This document shows positions 1 to 7,087 of a stretch of 25,487 nucleotides of DNA, piece by piece. The notes below the pieces were generated by a model, which worked only from the letters and a program-made list of their open reading frames with translations, did no database searches and was not told the DNA's origin. A program made the position numbers and the translations under genes. The DNA lies in the NCBI GenBank assembly GCA_027328825.1, contig DAHWTK010000012.1, positions 1 to 25,487 on the forward strand. The letters are read 5' to 3'. Source of the stretch: Nitrospirota bacterium. Lineage in GTDB: Bacteria > Nitrospirota > JACRHJ01. Numbering within the stretch: the first letter of the stretch is position 1; each line of letters opens with the position of its first letter.

Positions 1-524
1 GAAAGCTCCGCGACGAGCGCGTCGGGTGTCTTGTTGTTCATATAGAGCACGAGCGTCGAGCGGTGGCGGCTTAGCGCGCCTATAGTGTCAGGGCTGTTGT
101 TTATCGTCTTGGGAGATGTTGCGATTGTGGAGTGCGAGACACCGGGGAGGTCGAAGGTCCTCTTCAGCGCCGCAGACGCCGCGTTCAGGGTGCCGACGCC
201 GGGGATTACCTCCGCATCCGGATAGCGCGAGATTATTGACTGCACGGGCGAGAATATCGACAAATCTCCCGGCACGAGGAACACGACGGGACGGCCCTGC
301 TCAAGCGCGGAATCGATTTTGCCTACCAGGTCTTTGTAGTGGAAATCGAACGGGTCGTAAAACTCCTTGCCCGCGAGCGCCTCCACATACGTATCTTTAT
401 AATGCCCCGGCGCGAAGACGAGGGACGCGCTCTTCAGTATCTCCATTCCCCGAATCGTCATAAGCCGAGGGTCTCCCGGCCCCCCGCCGATGAAAAAGAG
501 TTTGCCGCTAATATTATCACCCAT
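1..524 (-). CDS. cobM: Precorrin-4/cobalt-precorrin-4 C11-methyltransferase-like protein (5' part only)
   Basis: The first 174 codons of a tetrapyrrole (corrin/porphyrin) methyltransferase are present; the 3' end lies beyond the left edge. The ATG at 524 follows a good ribosome site (GAGGAAAA). The N-terminal SAM-binding loop GGGPGDPRLMT is at residues 13-23, a PGD motif sits at 85-87 (VPGDLSIFSP), and VIPGVGTLNAASAAL at 107-120 is the usual PGV-S/T-x-x-AA motif. The stretch LPGVSHSTIATSPKT, then a short run to RHRSTLVLYM, is laid out as in CobM/CbiF, which methylate C-11 in cobalamin ring formation using SAM in the cytoplasm. The family is clear; the choice of CobM/CbiF over a sister methylase (CobI, CobJ, CbiE) is likely but not proven. 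Other cobalamin genes may lie outside the window. This ORF is not a complete 250-residue enzyme as shown. Confidence 0.75.
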   Translation of the reverse strand, partial: MGDNISGKLFFIGGGPGDPRLMTIRGMEILKSASLVFAPGHYKDTYVEALAGKEFYDPFDFHYKDLVGKIDSALEQGRPVVFLVPGDLSIFSPVQSIISRYPDAEVIPGVGTLNAASAALKRTFDLPGVSHSTIATSPKTINNSPDTIGALSRHRSTLVLYMNNKTPDALVAEL

Positions 525-558
525 CTAATTTTCCTCGACTTTCATTTCCTCACGCACG

Positions 559-582
559 TCATTCCCGCAGAAGCGGGAATCC
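559..582. repeat. Small REP-like palindrome (ATTCCCGC-AGAA-GCGGGAAT)
   Basis: A perfect 8-bp inverted repeat with a 4-base loop (561-568 and 573-580) lies between the protease stop and the methyltransferase start. Short palindromes of this exact type (cattcccgcNNaagcgggaatccag) are common interspersed elements in many proteobacterial and related genomes. There is no T-run after it, so it is not a convincing intrinsic terminator. Confidence 0.6.
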
Positions 583-589
583 AGCGGCT

Positions 590-1441
590 TTACTTTAAGA
601 GATTAGGATTTTTATCCAAGTAATCTGTGACATTTTTAATAGTTCTGGCATAACCAATTCCAGTGCTTATATAGGTATCTAAAGTGTCAATCATTGCTTT
701 GTCCGCCGCCAGAGGATCAACACCCATTAATTCAACACTACCATATTTTTTTGTTCTATCTATATATTTTCTTAAGTCATCTAAACCTTTTGAAATTCCT
801 CCCTCTCGCATATCAATGATACCTATTATCTCCCCTTTATCATCAAGCAAGGCTCCACCAGAGTTTCCCTTATTCACAGAAGCTTCAACACAAATGAGCT
901 GGTTATGCGCAATTCCCGAAATCATTCCTCGATGCGTCAGCATTGTTGGAGCATCAAGTGGATAACCGCTGAAAATTACATTTGATCCTATGGGAGGTAG
1001 ATCTTTTCCACGAAAGAGAGGTGCGATAGTGATTTGACTTTTCGATTTTGTTTTAAGTTTCAATATTGCAAAATCACAAAGAACAGGAAATGCTTCATTG
1101 TAAACTCTTGGCGTAAGAAACTTGCTAAATGATTTTGGCCATGTTGTAATTACATCAGCATCAATTTTTTCTCCCCCTGCGGTTATTACAAATACATCTT
1201 TGCCTGTAGTTATTTTATATTCTGATGTCTTTGGTATATAGTCAAATTTTCCTACAACGTGAAAACATGTTAATACATGTTGAGGATCTATAAAAAAACC
1301 AGATCCTTGACTGTTTAATGATGGGACGATTATCTGCACGCAGTTTGAGCGCGATGTATTTATGAGATTTTGATCAGCGAAGGCAATAGTTGAAACTATC
1401 GAGATAAATATAACAACTATTAGGCTTAAATTTTTTTTCAT
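590..1441 (-). CDS. Exported trypsin-like serine protease (S1/HtrA-like fold, no PDZ)
   Basis: This 283-residue protein has a clear signal peptide (residues 1-22, ending IAFA). The chymotrypsin-fold catalytic triad is visible: His61 in LTCFHVVG, Asp123 in LCDFAILKL, and Ser194 in NKGNSGGALLD. Together these point to a periplasmic or secreted endopeptidase related to the DegP/HtrA protease domain. There is no PDZ domain after the protease core; the C-terminal 70 residues are of unknown function. The ATG at 1441 follows GGAAGGGAG. The gene is visibly AT-rich, with many A/T-ending codons, unlike the GC-rich genes on both sides, which suggests recent acquisition. Its substrate cannot be told from sequence. 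It ends 65 bases before the methyltransferase start, so read-through into that gene is possible. Confidence 0.85.
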   Translation of the reverse strand: MKKNLSLIVVIFISIVSTIAFADQNLINTSRSNCVQIIVPSLNSQGSGFFIDPQHVLTCFHVVGKFDYIPKTSEYKITTGKDVFVITAGGEKIDADVITTWPKSFSKFLTPRVYNEAFPVLCDFAILKLKTKSKSQITIAPLFRGKDLPPIGSNVIFSGYPLDAPTMLTHRGMISGIAHNQLICVEASVNKGNSGGALLDDKGEIIGIIDMREGGISKGLDDLRKYIDRTKKYGSVELMGVDPLAADKAMIDTLDTYISTGIGYARTIKNVTDYLDKNPNLLK

Positions 1442-1477
1442 AGCTCCCTTCCGTTTCGAATGAAGTCGCGTTGTATC

Positions 1478-1888
1478 CTACTTGAACTTCACGTTCTTTA
1501 AAACCACTTTCCCCGCCTTCCCGGTTATCCTTTCCCGCGCATGTTCAAACACGCAGTCCTCGATTCGGCCATTCCCGCCGGGAGCGAACTCTATGCCGCG
1601 CCAGAAGCCTTTGCCGTCCTTCGGGATGAATTGTATCGGCCTGTCCTTCGTCCCGACTGCGACGAGATTCCCGCTTACGACGATGCTGTTTTTCGCTGAC
1701 GGCTCGAAGCGCACAATCGTCCCCGGCTCTATCGTGAGCGTCACGTCCTTTGGAACCGTAAGGGTCTTCACGATGAGGATGTCGCCGGATAAGTCCATGT
1801 CCACCGGCACCTCGCCCCAGAAGCGGTTCATCGGGCTGTGCGCAAGCGCGGGGACGGAGAAGCATAGAACCAGCAGGGACAACGCCAT
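1478..1888 (-). CDS. Small exported protein with right-handed beta-helix-type motif
   Basis: From the ATG at 1888 the product is 136 residues, starting with a signal peptide (MALSLLVLCFSVPALA, then HSPMN). The body, with LTVPKDVTLTIEPGTIVRF, a G-x-L-x-A-x-GT-x-x-x-P-I-x-F block and FWRGIEF, matches the opening coils of right-handed parallel beta-helix surface proteins. Such proteins are usually several hundred residues long, so this is either a minimal form or the remnant of a larger gene. The frame stays open upstream to an ATG at 2056 that overlaps the permease stop (ATGA), but that extension translates palindromic repeat DNA (1897-2021) and would bury the signal peptide. I therefore prefer 1888, although no strong ribosome site precedes it. 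Function unknown. Confidence 0.6.
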   Translation of the reverse strand: MALSLLVLCFSVPALAHSPMNRFWGEVPVDMDLSGDILIVKTLTVPKDVTLTIEPGTIVRFEPSAKNSIVVSGNLVAVGTKDRPIQFIPKDGKGFWRGIEFAPGGNGRIEDCVFEHARERITGKAGKVVLKNVKFK

Positions 1889-1896
1889 GACGCGAA

Positions 1897-2030
1897 AAGT
1901 TCGTCGTCCCGACCGAAGCGGAGGGACCCGCAGTAAGTTGGCTGATTTTTGTGTAGGGGCCGACCCTTGTGTCGGCCCTTCATAACGCCCCCTCGCTCCC
2001 CCTCTTACCTTAAGAGGGGGAAGAAGGTGT
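1897..2030. repeat. Cluster of palindromic interspersed repeats
   Basis: Three repeat-like pieces lie side by side. At 1957-1978 is an inverted repeat GGGCCGAC-CCTTGT-GTCGGCCC. At 1997-2021 is a perfect 11-bp palindrome TCCCCCTCTTA-CCT-TAAGAGGGGGA. A third piece near 1897-1932 (CGTCCCGACCGAAGCGGAGG region) has the look of a common intergenic repeat. The second element recurs at 11151-11175 with identical arms and a different 3-base loop, in opposite orientation when the flanking TAACGCCCCCTC is included. The block lies between the permease end and the beta-helix gene and is translated only if the upstream ATG at 2056 is used. Confidence 0.65.
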
Positions 2031-2052
2031 CTGACCATTATCAAAGCCGCCC

Positions 2053-3003
2053 TCATCTCGTAACCTGCCAGATATACTGCCAGAGGTAGCCCAGGGCTAT
2101 CGAGCCTATGAGGCTCACGGAGACGTATAAAACGAATATCCTCTTCTTCATCATGCCGAGCATCGCGGCCATCGCCGGTATGGACGTGACCGGCCCGGCA
2201 ATCATAAACGCGACCGCAGGCCCGAAGCCGATGTGCCCGGTGTCCATCATGCCCTTGACAATCGGCACGGCGGACAGGCCGTTCACGGGAAGCGGTATGC
2301 CTATCAGCGCGGAATAGACGACGGAAAACCGGCTCCTGCCCGCAAGCGCGTATATCCAGTTCGCCGGGACGAACGCCTCGATTACGCCCTGGATGAGCAG
2401 CGCAATCAGCAGGAACTTTCCGACAATGAGGAGCGTGTCCTTCGCGCGCGCAAAAAAGAAGGGGACCTTCCTGTCGGAAAGCACGGTGTCGATTGGGACT
2501 TTTTGGGGGGCCGAGGGGTCGATTTTAGCATCGCAATACCCCCTCCTGGGAGCGCCGTTCCAAGGGTTTTCGCCGTCTATAAGTCCGGCCTCCGTAAGCC
2601 ATTTCGCGGCGAATCCGGCGAAGAGCCCCATAGCCAGTGCGCCGGTTATCTTGGCGATTGTTAAGGGAATTCCGAGCGCGGAATAACTTACCATTATAGA
2701 GGCCGGGTCTACAATCGGCGCGGAAATAAGCAGCGCCATCGCGGGGCCGAGCGGAGACCCGGCCTCAAGAAGCGTTATGGCGATGGGTAGAATACCGCAG
2801 GAACACAGGGGAGAGAATATCCCGGCGGCGGCGGCGAGGAATATAACCCAGCCGCCCCCCCGGTTAAGGATTACCCATAATCTTCTGTCGAGCTTCCATG
2901 TCTTGATGAGAGCGGAAAGCGCTACCCCGGCAAGGGCATACGGGCCCATCCTCAAAAGACCGTCCCATACGACCCCGAGGACTTCGAGGATGGCGCTGTT
3001 CAT
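2053..3003 (-). CDS. Permease of the YraQ/ArsP-like (DUF318, PF03773) family
   Basis: A 316-residue integral membrane protein of two similar halves. The first half carries the family signature SPLCSCGILPIAITLLEAGSPLG (Cys67-Ser-Cys69) followed by ALLISAPIVDPAS. The second half has the related IPLPVNGLSAVPIVKGMMDTG and FMIAGPVTSIPA. About eight hydrophobic segments are visible, with a polar stretch at roughly residues 138-185 between the halves. Members of this family export metals, metalloids or organoarsenicals, or have unknown substrates; the CSC pair near the membrane suggests a soft metal or thiol ligand, but the substrate is not determined here. It starts 20 bases after the DUF1573 gene stop, so the two are probably co-transcribed. 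The ribosome site is weak (TGAAGC). Confidence 0.8.
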   Translation of the reverse strand: MNSAILEVLGVVWDGLLRMGPYALAGVALSALIKTWKLDRRLWVILNRGGGWVIFLAAAAGIFSPLCSCGILPIAITLLEAGSPLGPAMALLISAPIVDPASIMVSYSALGIPLTIAKITGALAMGLFAGFAAKWLTEAGLIDGENPWNGAPRRGYCDAKIDPSAPQKVPIDTVLSDRKVPFFFARAKDTLLIVGKFLLIALLIQGVIEAFVPANWIYALAGRSRFSVVYSALIGIPLPVNGLSAVPIVKGMMDTGHIGFGPAVAFMIAGPVTSIPAMAAMLGMMKKRIFVLYVSVSLIGSIALGYLWQYIWQVTR

Positions 3004-3023
3004 GTTGCTTCAGACCCCTTTAA

Positions 3024-3776
3024 TTACTGTACCATTCCCTGCACGATAAAATCCCGTATCGGGTTTCTCGCGGAGTTGGACCGGAAAATCAGCACCTCCT
3101 GGTAATTCCCCTTCTTGACCTTCGGACTTATCGTGACATCCACTTTCTCCGACTGGCCGGGCTTGAGCTTAATGGAGGTATTAACGGTCTTGCCGTATTC
3201 CACCGCAATGTCGCCTATCTTTGCCTGCATTCCCTGAGAAGTCGTTATCTGGTTGATTGTCAGGTCGAGCTGGCCGGGATTGGAAATGGAAATAGTCCTC
3301 TTCGTGCTGCCGCCCGAAGGAATCTGGACGTTGGCGAGCATATATACGGAAAGGGCGATGTCCGGGGCCGGCTTCGCTTTTACGTTTGCGGAAAGCGTGA
3401 GCGTCAAGACGCCGTTTCCGGTCTTGACATCGTTTGTCGAGACGGTTATGAACTTGCGTATCTCTCCGCCTGCGTTCATGGAATTATAGACCGCCTCGAG
3501 TTTTTCACTCTTTCCCGGGGCTATGGTCTTTGTTTTAAGGCTCGCTATCGTGCAGCCGCAGGTCGGCCTGACGTCGTAGATAACAAGGGGCGCGTCTCCG
3601 TCGTTTTTTATATTAAACGTCGCCTTGGCCTTGGTGCCTTCGTCGATCGTCCCGAAGTCGAAGTTCATTGGGGTTATTACCACCTTCGGCTGGGCCGCGC
3701 TTGCGAAGGGGGCCACGTAAAGGGATAAGCTCAAAAACAACGCCATTGCCGCACAGATAAATGCCGGTTTTTTCAT
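3024..3776 (-). CDS. Exported DUF1573 domain protein
   Basis: A 250-residue protein with a signal peptide (residues 1-27, ending ASA). Residues 37-110 form a DUF1573 domain: FDFGTIDEGTKAKATFNIKNDGDAPLVI, then VRPTCGCT with the typical CGC pair at 73-75, then IAPGKSEKLEAVYNS. This is an immunoglobulin-like, ASH/MSP-type fold. A second beta-sandwich-like part (about 135-250) contains SISNPGQLDLTINQI and a KPGQSEKVDVTISP repeat of the first. The ATG at 3776 has a strong ribosome site (AGGAGGT, 8 bases upstream). It heads a two-gene unit with the permease. DUF1573 proteins are common in the envelope of Bacteroidota and anaerobic proteobacteria; their molecular role is not known. Confidence 0.85.
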   Translation of the reverse strand: MKKPAFICAAMALFLSLSLYVAPFASAAQPKVVITPMNFDFGTIDEGTKAKATFNIKNDGDAPLVIYDVRPTCGCTIASLKTKTIAPGKSEKLEAVYNSMNAGGEIRKFITVSTNDVKTGNGVLTLTLSANVKAKPAPDIALSVYMLANVQIPSGGSTKRTISISNPGQLDLTINQITTSQGMQAKIGDIAVEYGKTVNTSIKLKPGQSEKVDVTISPKVKKGNYQEVLIFRSNSARNPIRDFIVQGMVQ

Positions 3777-3843
3777 TATGACAACCTCCTGTTTATAATT
3801 TGAAAATTGGCATGCGGATTAAGTTATCACACCCGGGGCTATT

Positions 3844-5448
3844 ATGCAAGAGGCGCGCCACATCGCCGTTGACTTTCGATGCCCGAAAATGTTATTCTTT
3901 CTAATGCGTTTAAACTCCGTAAAACGACTTCTTTCCCTGTTTTTCGTTCTCGCGGTTTCGCTCGTCCCAAAGTCCGCCATGTCCGGCACCATAAAACCCG
4001 TCCTGGATATAAACGGAAGGCCGCCTAAGGCACATTACGTGGAGCTTCCCCAGGAATCCATAAGGATATGGAAAGAAAGCCGCCGCATCAGAAAACCCAT
4101 AACATTGCTCCTGATTTCTTCCTCGCCGGGCCTCTCTCCGCTTGACCGGCGAAACTTAAGGAAGGCCCGGGCGCTTTACAGAAGAGGCGACTGGGAAGGA
4201 CTTTTCAGCAAGGATTATCCCACGGCGAAGAGCTATCCCATAGGCCCCGGCAATTTCCTATGGTTTGCGGCAAGGGAGCGGCTTATAAGGGAAATTTACT
4301 GGGCCGCGCCGGCAAAAAAATCCGTTCAGTCCGAGTCTATGGACAAATTCCGGAAATTCCTTGAATCCATAGGACTTTCCAAGGCAGAGGTGCGGACTTT
4401 CAGGCATTATAGAAGCGATATACGCGGTATGGTAGCGGGGGTCCCGGTAAGGATTTTCGCCCTGAAAGACCTTCCGAGGATAAGGCGCAGGATGGTTGTG
4501 CTGGCGGATCCCGGTTTTTTCAATAATCTCTACAAAAACGAAGTGAAGACGCCGTTTCTCGACCTCTTCGGCGGTGTAATGAACTCACTCGGCTCGTCCG
4601 GCATCAGGGTGTCGGACGCGGTGATATCCTATTCGAGCTACCTGCCGCCTCTAAGCGTAAAGGAAAGGTTCATAGCGCGATATCTTTACACCTATTTTTC
4701 CAACCCGAAGGAACTCAAAAACGGCCCTCCCGCCACCTGGAAGCTCCGCTCCCAGGCCATGTACGACGGGACGTTCTATCAGATTAACAATGTGGCGCAG
4801 TCTTATGCGGACGCCATAAAAAAAGACCCGAAAGACCCGTCGCTCGCATATGACATGGCCCTCACCCTCTTCGAGATGAAAGACCTTAAGGGCGTGAGAA
4901 TGGAGCTTGCCAACACCGTCGGCCTCGATAAAAACTATTATCCAGCGTATATCGACATGGCGAACTATTTCTTCTCCCAGAAGATGCCGCCGGATTCAGA
5001 GTATTTCGCCAGGATTGCCGTTAAGATAAACCCGAAAGACCCCAGGTGCTGGACGGCCCTTTATAACGCCCTATATGCCGAGAAGAGATACAAGGATGCC
5101 GCGGACGCCCTGGAGAAAAAGATAGACTTGGGCTTCGACGGCCTGTACGTAAGAGAGGATTACGCCCAGACGCTCCTGCTCGCGGGGGATTATAAAAAGG
5201 CGGCAGAGGAGTGTAAGAAGGTTCTCGCCCGCATAACACCGATAGACAGAAAGACCAGGCCGACCATCCTCGGGGAGCTTGCGGAGGCGTATGAGGGCGA
5301 GGGCAGAATAAAAGAGGCCCTCGATACCTATGCCGAGGCCGCCGAAGGTATGACGGATGCGACGAAAAGACACATACTCATCGAAAGGGCGGCTAAGCTG
5401 AAAGAGAAATGGAAGCCCTTCCTCTCGGCACCCGGGAAGGCCCGGTAA
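3844..5448 (+). CDS. Exported TPR protein with unrecognised N-terminal domain
   Basis: The open frame is 534 residues from the ATG at 3844, but the true start may be the ATG at 3904. From there the protein opens with a good signal peptide (MRLNSVKRLLSLFFVLAVSL), whereas the extra 20 residues are not signal-like. None of the candidates has a strong ribosome site. Residues about 60-300 form a basic domain I do not recognise, with VVLADPGFFNNLYKNEV and AVISYSSYLPPLSVKERFIA. Residues about 315-530 carry TPR-type helical repeats (SYADAIKKDPKDPSLAYDMAL, ALYAEKRYKDAADAL, EAYEGEGRIKEALDTYAEA). It is likely a periplasmic scaffold. It diverges from the DUF1573 gene with 67 bases between and converges on the HEAT-repeat gene. 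Confidence 0.8.
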   Translation: MQEARHIAVDFRCPKMLFFLMRLNSVKRLLSLFFVLAVSLVPKSAMSGTIKPVLDINGRPPKAHYVELPQESIRIWKESRRIRKPITLLLISSSPGLSPLDRRNLRKARALYRRGDWEGLFSKDYPTAKSYPIGPGNFLWFAARERLIREIYWAAPAKKSVQSESMDKFRKFLESIGLSKAEVRTFRHYRSDIRGMVAGVPVRIFALKDLPRIRRRMVVLADPGFFNNLYKNEVKTPFLDLFGGVMNSLGSSGIRVSDAVISYSSYLPPLSVKERFIARYLYTYFSNPKELKNGPPATWKLRSQAMYDGTFYQINNVAQSYADAIKKDPKDPSLAYDMALTLFEMKDLKGVRMELANTVGLDKNYYPAYIDMANYFFSQKMPPDSEYFARIAVKINPKDPRCWTALYNALYAEKRYKDAADALEKKIDLGFDGLYVREDYAQTLLLAGDYKKAAEECKKVLARITPIDRKTRPTILGELAEAYEGEGRIKEALDTYAEAAEGMTDATKRHILIERAAKLKEKWKPFLSAPGKAR

Positions 5449-5459
5449 AAAAACCCGCA

Positions 5460-5487
5460 TTTATCTGGCGGGAATCCGCCAGATAAA
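5460..5487. terminator. Hairpin between convergent genes, probable bidirectional terminator
   Basis: A perfect 12-bp stem, TTTATCTGGCGG-GAAT-CCGCCAGATAAA, lies between the plus-strand TPR gene (stop at 5448) and the minus-strand HEAT gene (stop at 5514). On the minus strand it is followed by TGCGGG and then seven Ts, a fair terminator tail. On the plus strand the tail is weaker. Confidence 0.75.
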
Positions 5488-5513
5488 CACGTCAAGACGG
5501 TTTTCCGCCACAC

Positions 5514-6779
5514 CTATCCAAGCTTGTCAAGAAGCTCCCTGACCTTGCCTTTGTAGCGGCTGTCTACGGGCATTTTAATATAGTTTTTCAGCGCATCCTT
5601 TACCTTGACGTCGCCGGGCGAGGCCGAGACGTTCCAGGCCCTGATGACCGAGCGGACGACGTAGAGGTTATTCCAGTTGATGTACGGCAGGAGTGAGTCG
5701 GCATCGAATTTGTCGCCTATGTCGGCCAGCGCGCCCGCCACGGCATCAACAACGTCGTCCGATTGTTTCCCTTTATTTTTAAGGAGTTCCTGCAAAGGCG
5801 CGACCGCCTGGGCCGCCTTGAGCGCGCCAAGACGTCTTGCCGCCGCCGCCGAGACCCGGAGGTCGTTGTCTTTGAGGGCGGCTATAAGCGGCGCGACTGC
5901 CTGCCCGTTTTCGCCGCACCTGAAGACCGCCTCCACGGAAAGCGCCCGCACCTCGGGGTCCGGATCTTTCCGGAGGATTTCCGAAAGGATTCCGAAGCAT
6001 CTTACGTCTCTTAATCTGGTCGCGAGTTGCACGGAATTTCTGCGAACGCCCGCGTCCTGGTCCCCGAGGAGCGCCGGGAGCTCTTTTACTGAAAAATTGG
6101 GGGCCATGGCCAGGAAATATGCAGAGGCGGCCCGGCGAATTTCCATGTTTTTATCGCTCAGCAGACTTTCCATGTCCTCTCTTGCAGAGGGGTCGAGCCA
6201 GGAAAGCTCCACTTCCGCCGCCGCCTGCCTTACGTAAACCCTTTTATCTTTCAACCGCTTCTTGAGTTTTTCACGGTAATCTGGAGCCTTTATCGACGCA
6301 AGAACATCCGCCGCAGGTTTGCAGTGGGACGGGTCTTCGATTGCCTCAAAGAGATACGGTACTGAACTGCCGCCGAGGGAGAAAAGCGCGTTCTTTACGG
6401 ATTCCAGAGATTTTTTATCTTTTAGATTCAAGAGGTTGGCGAGCGGCTCCGCTGAACGCCCATCCTTTATGCCGTTCAAAACGAACACCAGCTCCGGAAC
6501 GTATTCCCGCTTTTTAAGCGCATCAAGGAGCGCGGGCACCGCCCGTCCGCCCATGTTTACGAGCACATACTGGGCCTGTGCCCTCGTCTGGGGCGAGCCT
6601 TTCTCGACCAGGTTTATCAAGGCGTTATAATCGTTTTCACTGGCCAGACGGGCGACGGATACCGGGGCGCCGGTTTTGGGTGCGGATGAGGTTCCGGCGG
6701 GCCCGTTTGCCAGCGCATGGGCAGGCGAGGGGATTAAAAACAAGGCAAAAAGGAGGGCGGCGGCAATTGCTTTCATCAT
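5514..6779 (-). CDS. Exported HEAT-repeat (PBS-lyase-type) protein
   Basis: A 421-residue protein with a signal peptide (residues 1-22 or so, ending HALA) followed by roughly ten HEAT/PBS-lyase-like helical repeats, for example ALLDALKKREYVPELVFVLNGI, RRAASAYFLAMAP, DPDPEVRALSVEAVFRCGENGQAVAPLIAALKDNDLRVSAAAARRLGAL (shown only in parts). Such solenoids bind other proteins, and the signal peptide places this one in the periplasm. Two start codons are adjacent (6779 and 6776); GGAGG lies 3 and 6 bases upstream, which favours the second. The gene starts just downstream of the terminator that closes the small-peptide unit (6823-6862), so it either has its own promoter or depends on read-through. 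There is no enzymatic motif. Confidence 0.85.
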   Translation of the reverse strand: MMKAIAAALLFALFLIPSPAHALANGPAGTSSAPKTGAPVSVARLASENDYNALINLVEKGSPQTRAQAQYVLVNMGGRAVPALLDALKKREYVPELVFVLNGIKDGRSAEPLANLLNLKDKKSLESVKNALFSLGGSSVPYLFEAIEDPSHCKPAADVLASIKAPDYREKLKKRLKDKRVYVRQAAAEVELSWLDPSAREDMESLLSDKNMEIRRAASAYFLAMAPNFSVKELPALLGDQDAGVRRNSVQLATRLRDVRCFGILSEILRKDPDPEVRALSVEAVFRCGENGQAVAPLIAALKDNDLRVSAAAARRLGALKAAQAVAPLQELLKNKGKQSDDVVDAVAGALADIGDKFDADSLLPYINWNNLYVVRSVIRAWNVSASPGDVKVKDALKNYIKMPVDSRYKGKVRELLDKLG

Positions 6780-6822
6780 TCCTCCGGGCTGGATATGTGC
6801 CTGATACTATTTGGTTATTCGG

Positions 6823-6862
6823 TAAAAAAGCAAGGCGCGTCCAGGTGTGGAGCGCGCCTTTT
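6823..6862 (-). terminator. Intrinsic terminator closing the small-peptide transcription unit
   Basis: On the minus strand AAGGCGCG pairs with CGCGCCTT (6853-6860 with 6832-6839). An inner TCCA/TGGA stem, one bulged base and a 4-base loop complete the hairpin, and it is followed by GC and six Ts. It lies 38 bases after the stop of the 20-codon ORF and before the HEAT gene. Confidence 0.8.
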
Positions 6863-6899
6863 CATGAGAACTGGAAGCTGGCCTTTTCGAGCCTCCCGC

Positions 6900-6962
6900 T
6901 TAGCAGGGATGCACGCTGGAGCTCCCGACAACCTGGGGTTTGGAATATTTTATTTTCCTCAC
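6900..6962 (-). CDS. Putative 20-residue peptide under sigma-54 control
   Basis: A 20-codon frame starts with GTG at 6962 and ends with TAA at 6900: MRKIKYSKPQVVGSSSVHPC. The ribosome site is a full match to the anti-SD (AGGAGGTGAA at 6975-6966) at ideal spacing, and the frame sits between a sigma-54 promoter and an intrinsic terminator, so the whole transcript would be about 170 bases. The peptide is basic at its N-terminus, has a YxxP motif (residues 6-9, the kind of motif bound by PqqD-like recognition domains in some RiPP leaders), a Gly-Ser-Ser-Ser stretch and a C-terminal HPC. It could be a RiPP precursor, a signal, a thiol metal ligand, or an attenuator leader peptide for the HEAT gene. 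No modifying enzyme is in the window. It lies directly after an NtrC-type regulator gene. Translation is inferred. Confidence 0.6.
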   Translation of the reverse strand: MRKIKYSKPQVVGSSSVHPC

Positions 6963-6965
6963 CGG

Positions 6966-6975
6966 TTCACCTCCT
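6966..6975 (-). promoter_or_regulatory. Consensus ribosome-binding site of the 20-codon ORF
   Basis: AGGAGGTGAA on the minus strand, 7 bases between AGGAGG and the GTG at 6962. The unusually complete match is the main evidence that so short a frame is translated and that GTG is its start. Confidence 0.75.
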
Positions 6976-7002
6976 TTCTCCTTGATACCACAAGAAAAAT
7001 AA

Positions 7003-7018
7003 AGCAAACTACATGCCA
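7003..7018 (-). promoter_or_regulatory. Sigma-54 (-24/-12) promoter for the small peptide
   Basis: On the minus strand TGGCAT-GTAGT-TTGCT matches the sigma-54 consensus TGGCAC-N5-TTGCA/T, with the invariant GG and GC exactly 10 bases apart. The predicted start of transcription is near 6992, giving a leader of about 30 bases to the GTG at 6962. It lies 70 bases downstream of the stop of an NtrC-type activator gene. Confidence 0.75.
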
Positions 7019-7087
7019 GAAAAAAGCGGACGCATCGTTTTTTATTCTATCTCCGAATGTTAAAAAAGGCAAGGGAGACGAAAAAAA

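Noticed and set aside
559..582. Intrinsic terminator after the protease gene
   Set aside because: The hairpin is followed by GACGTGCG and not by a T-run, and the sequence matches a common interspersed palindrome.
1889..2056. N-terminal extension of the beta-helix gene to an ATG overlapping the permease stop
   Set aside because: The extension translates palindromic repeats and would place the signal peptide about 56 residues inside the protein. It is kept only as an alternative.
5677..6237. Plus-strand open frame of 186 codons opposite the HEAT-repeat gene
   Set aside because: Ser/Arg/Ala-rich antisense translation with no ribosome site or recognisable motif; the HEAT frame explains the region.
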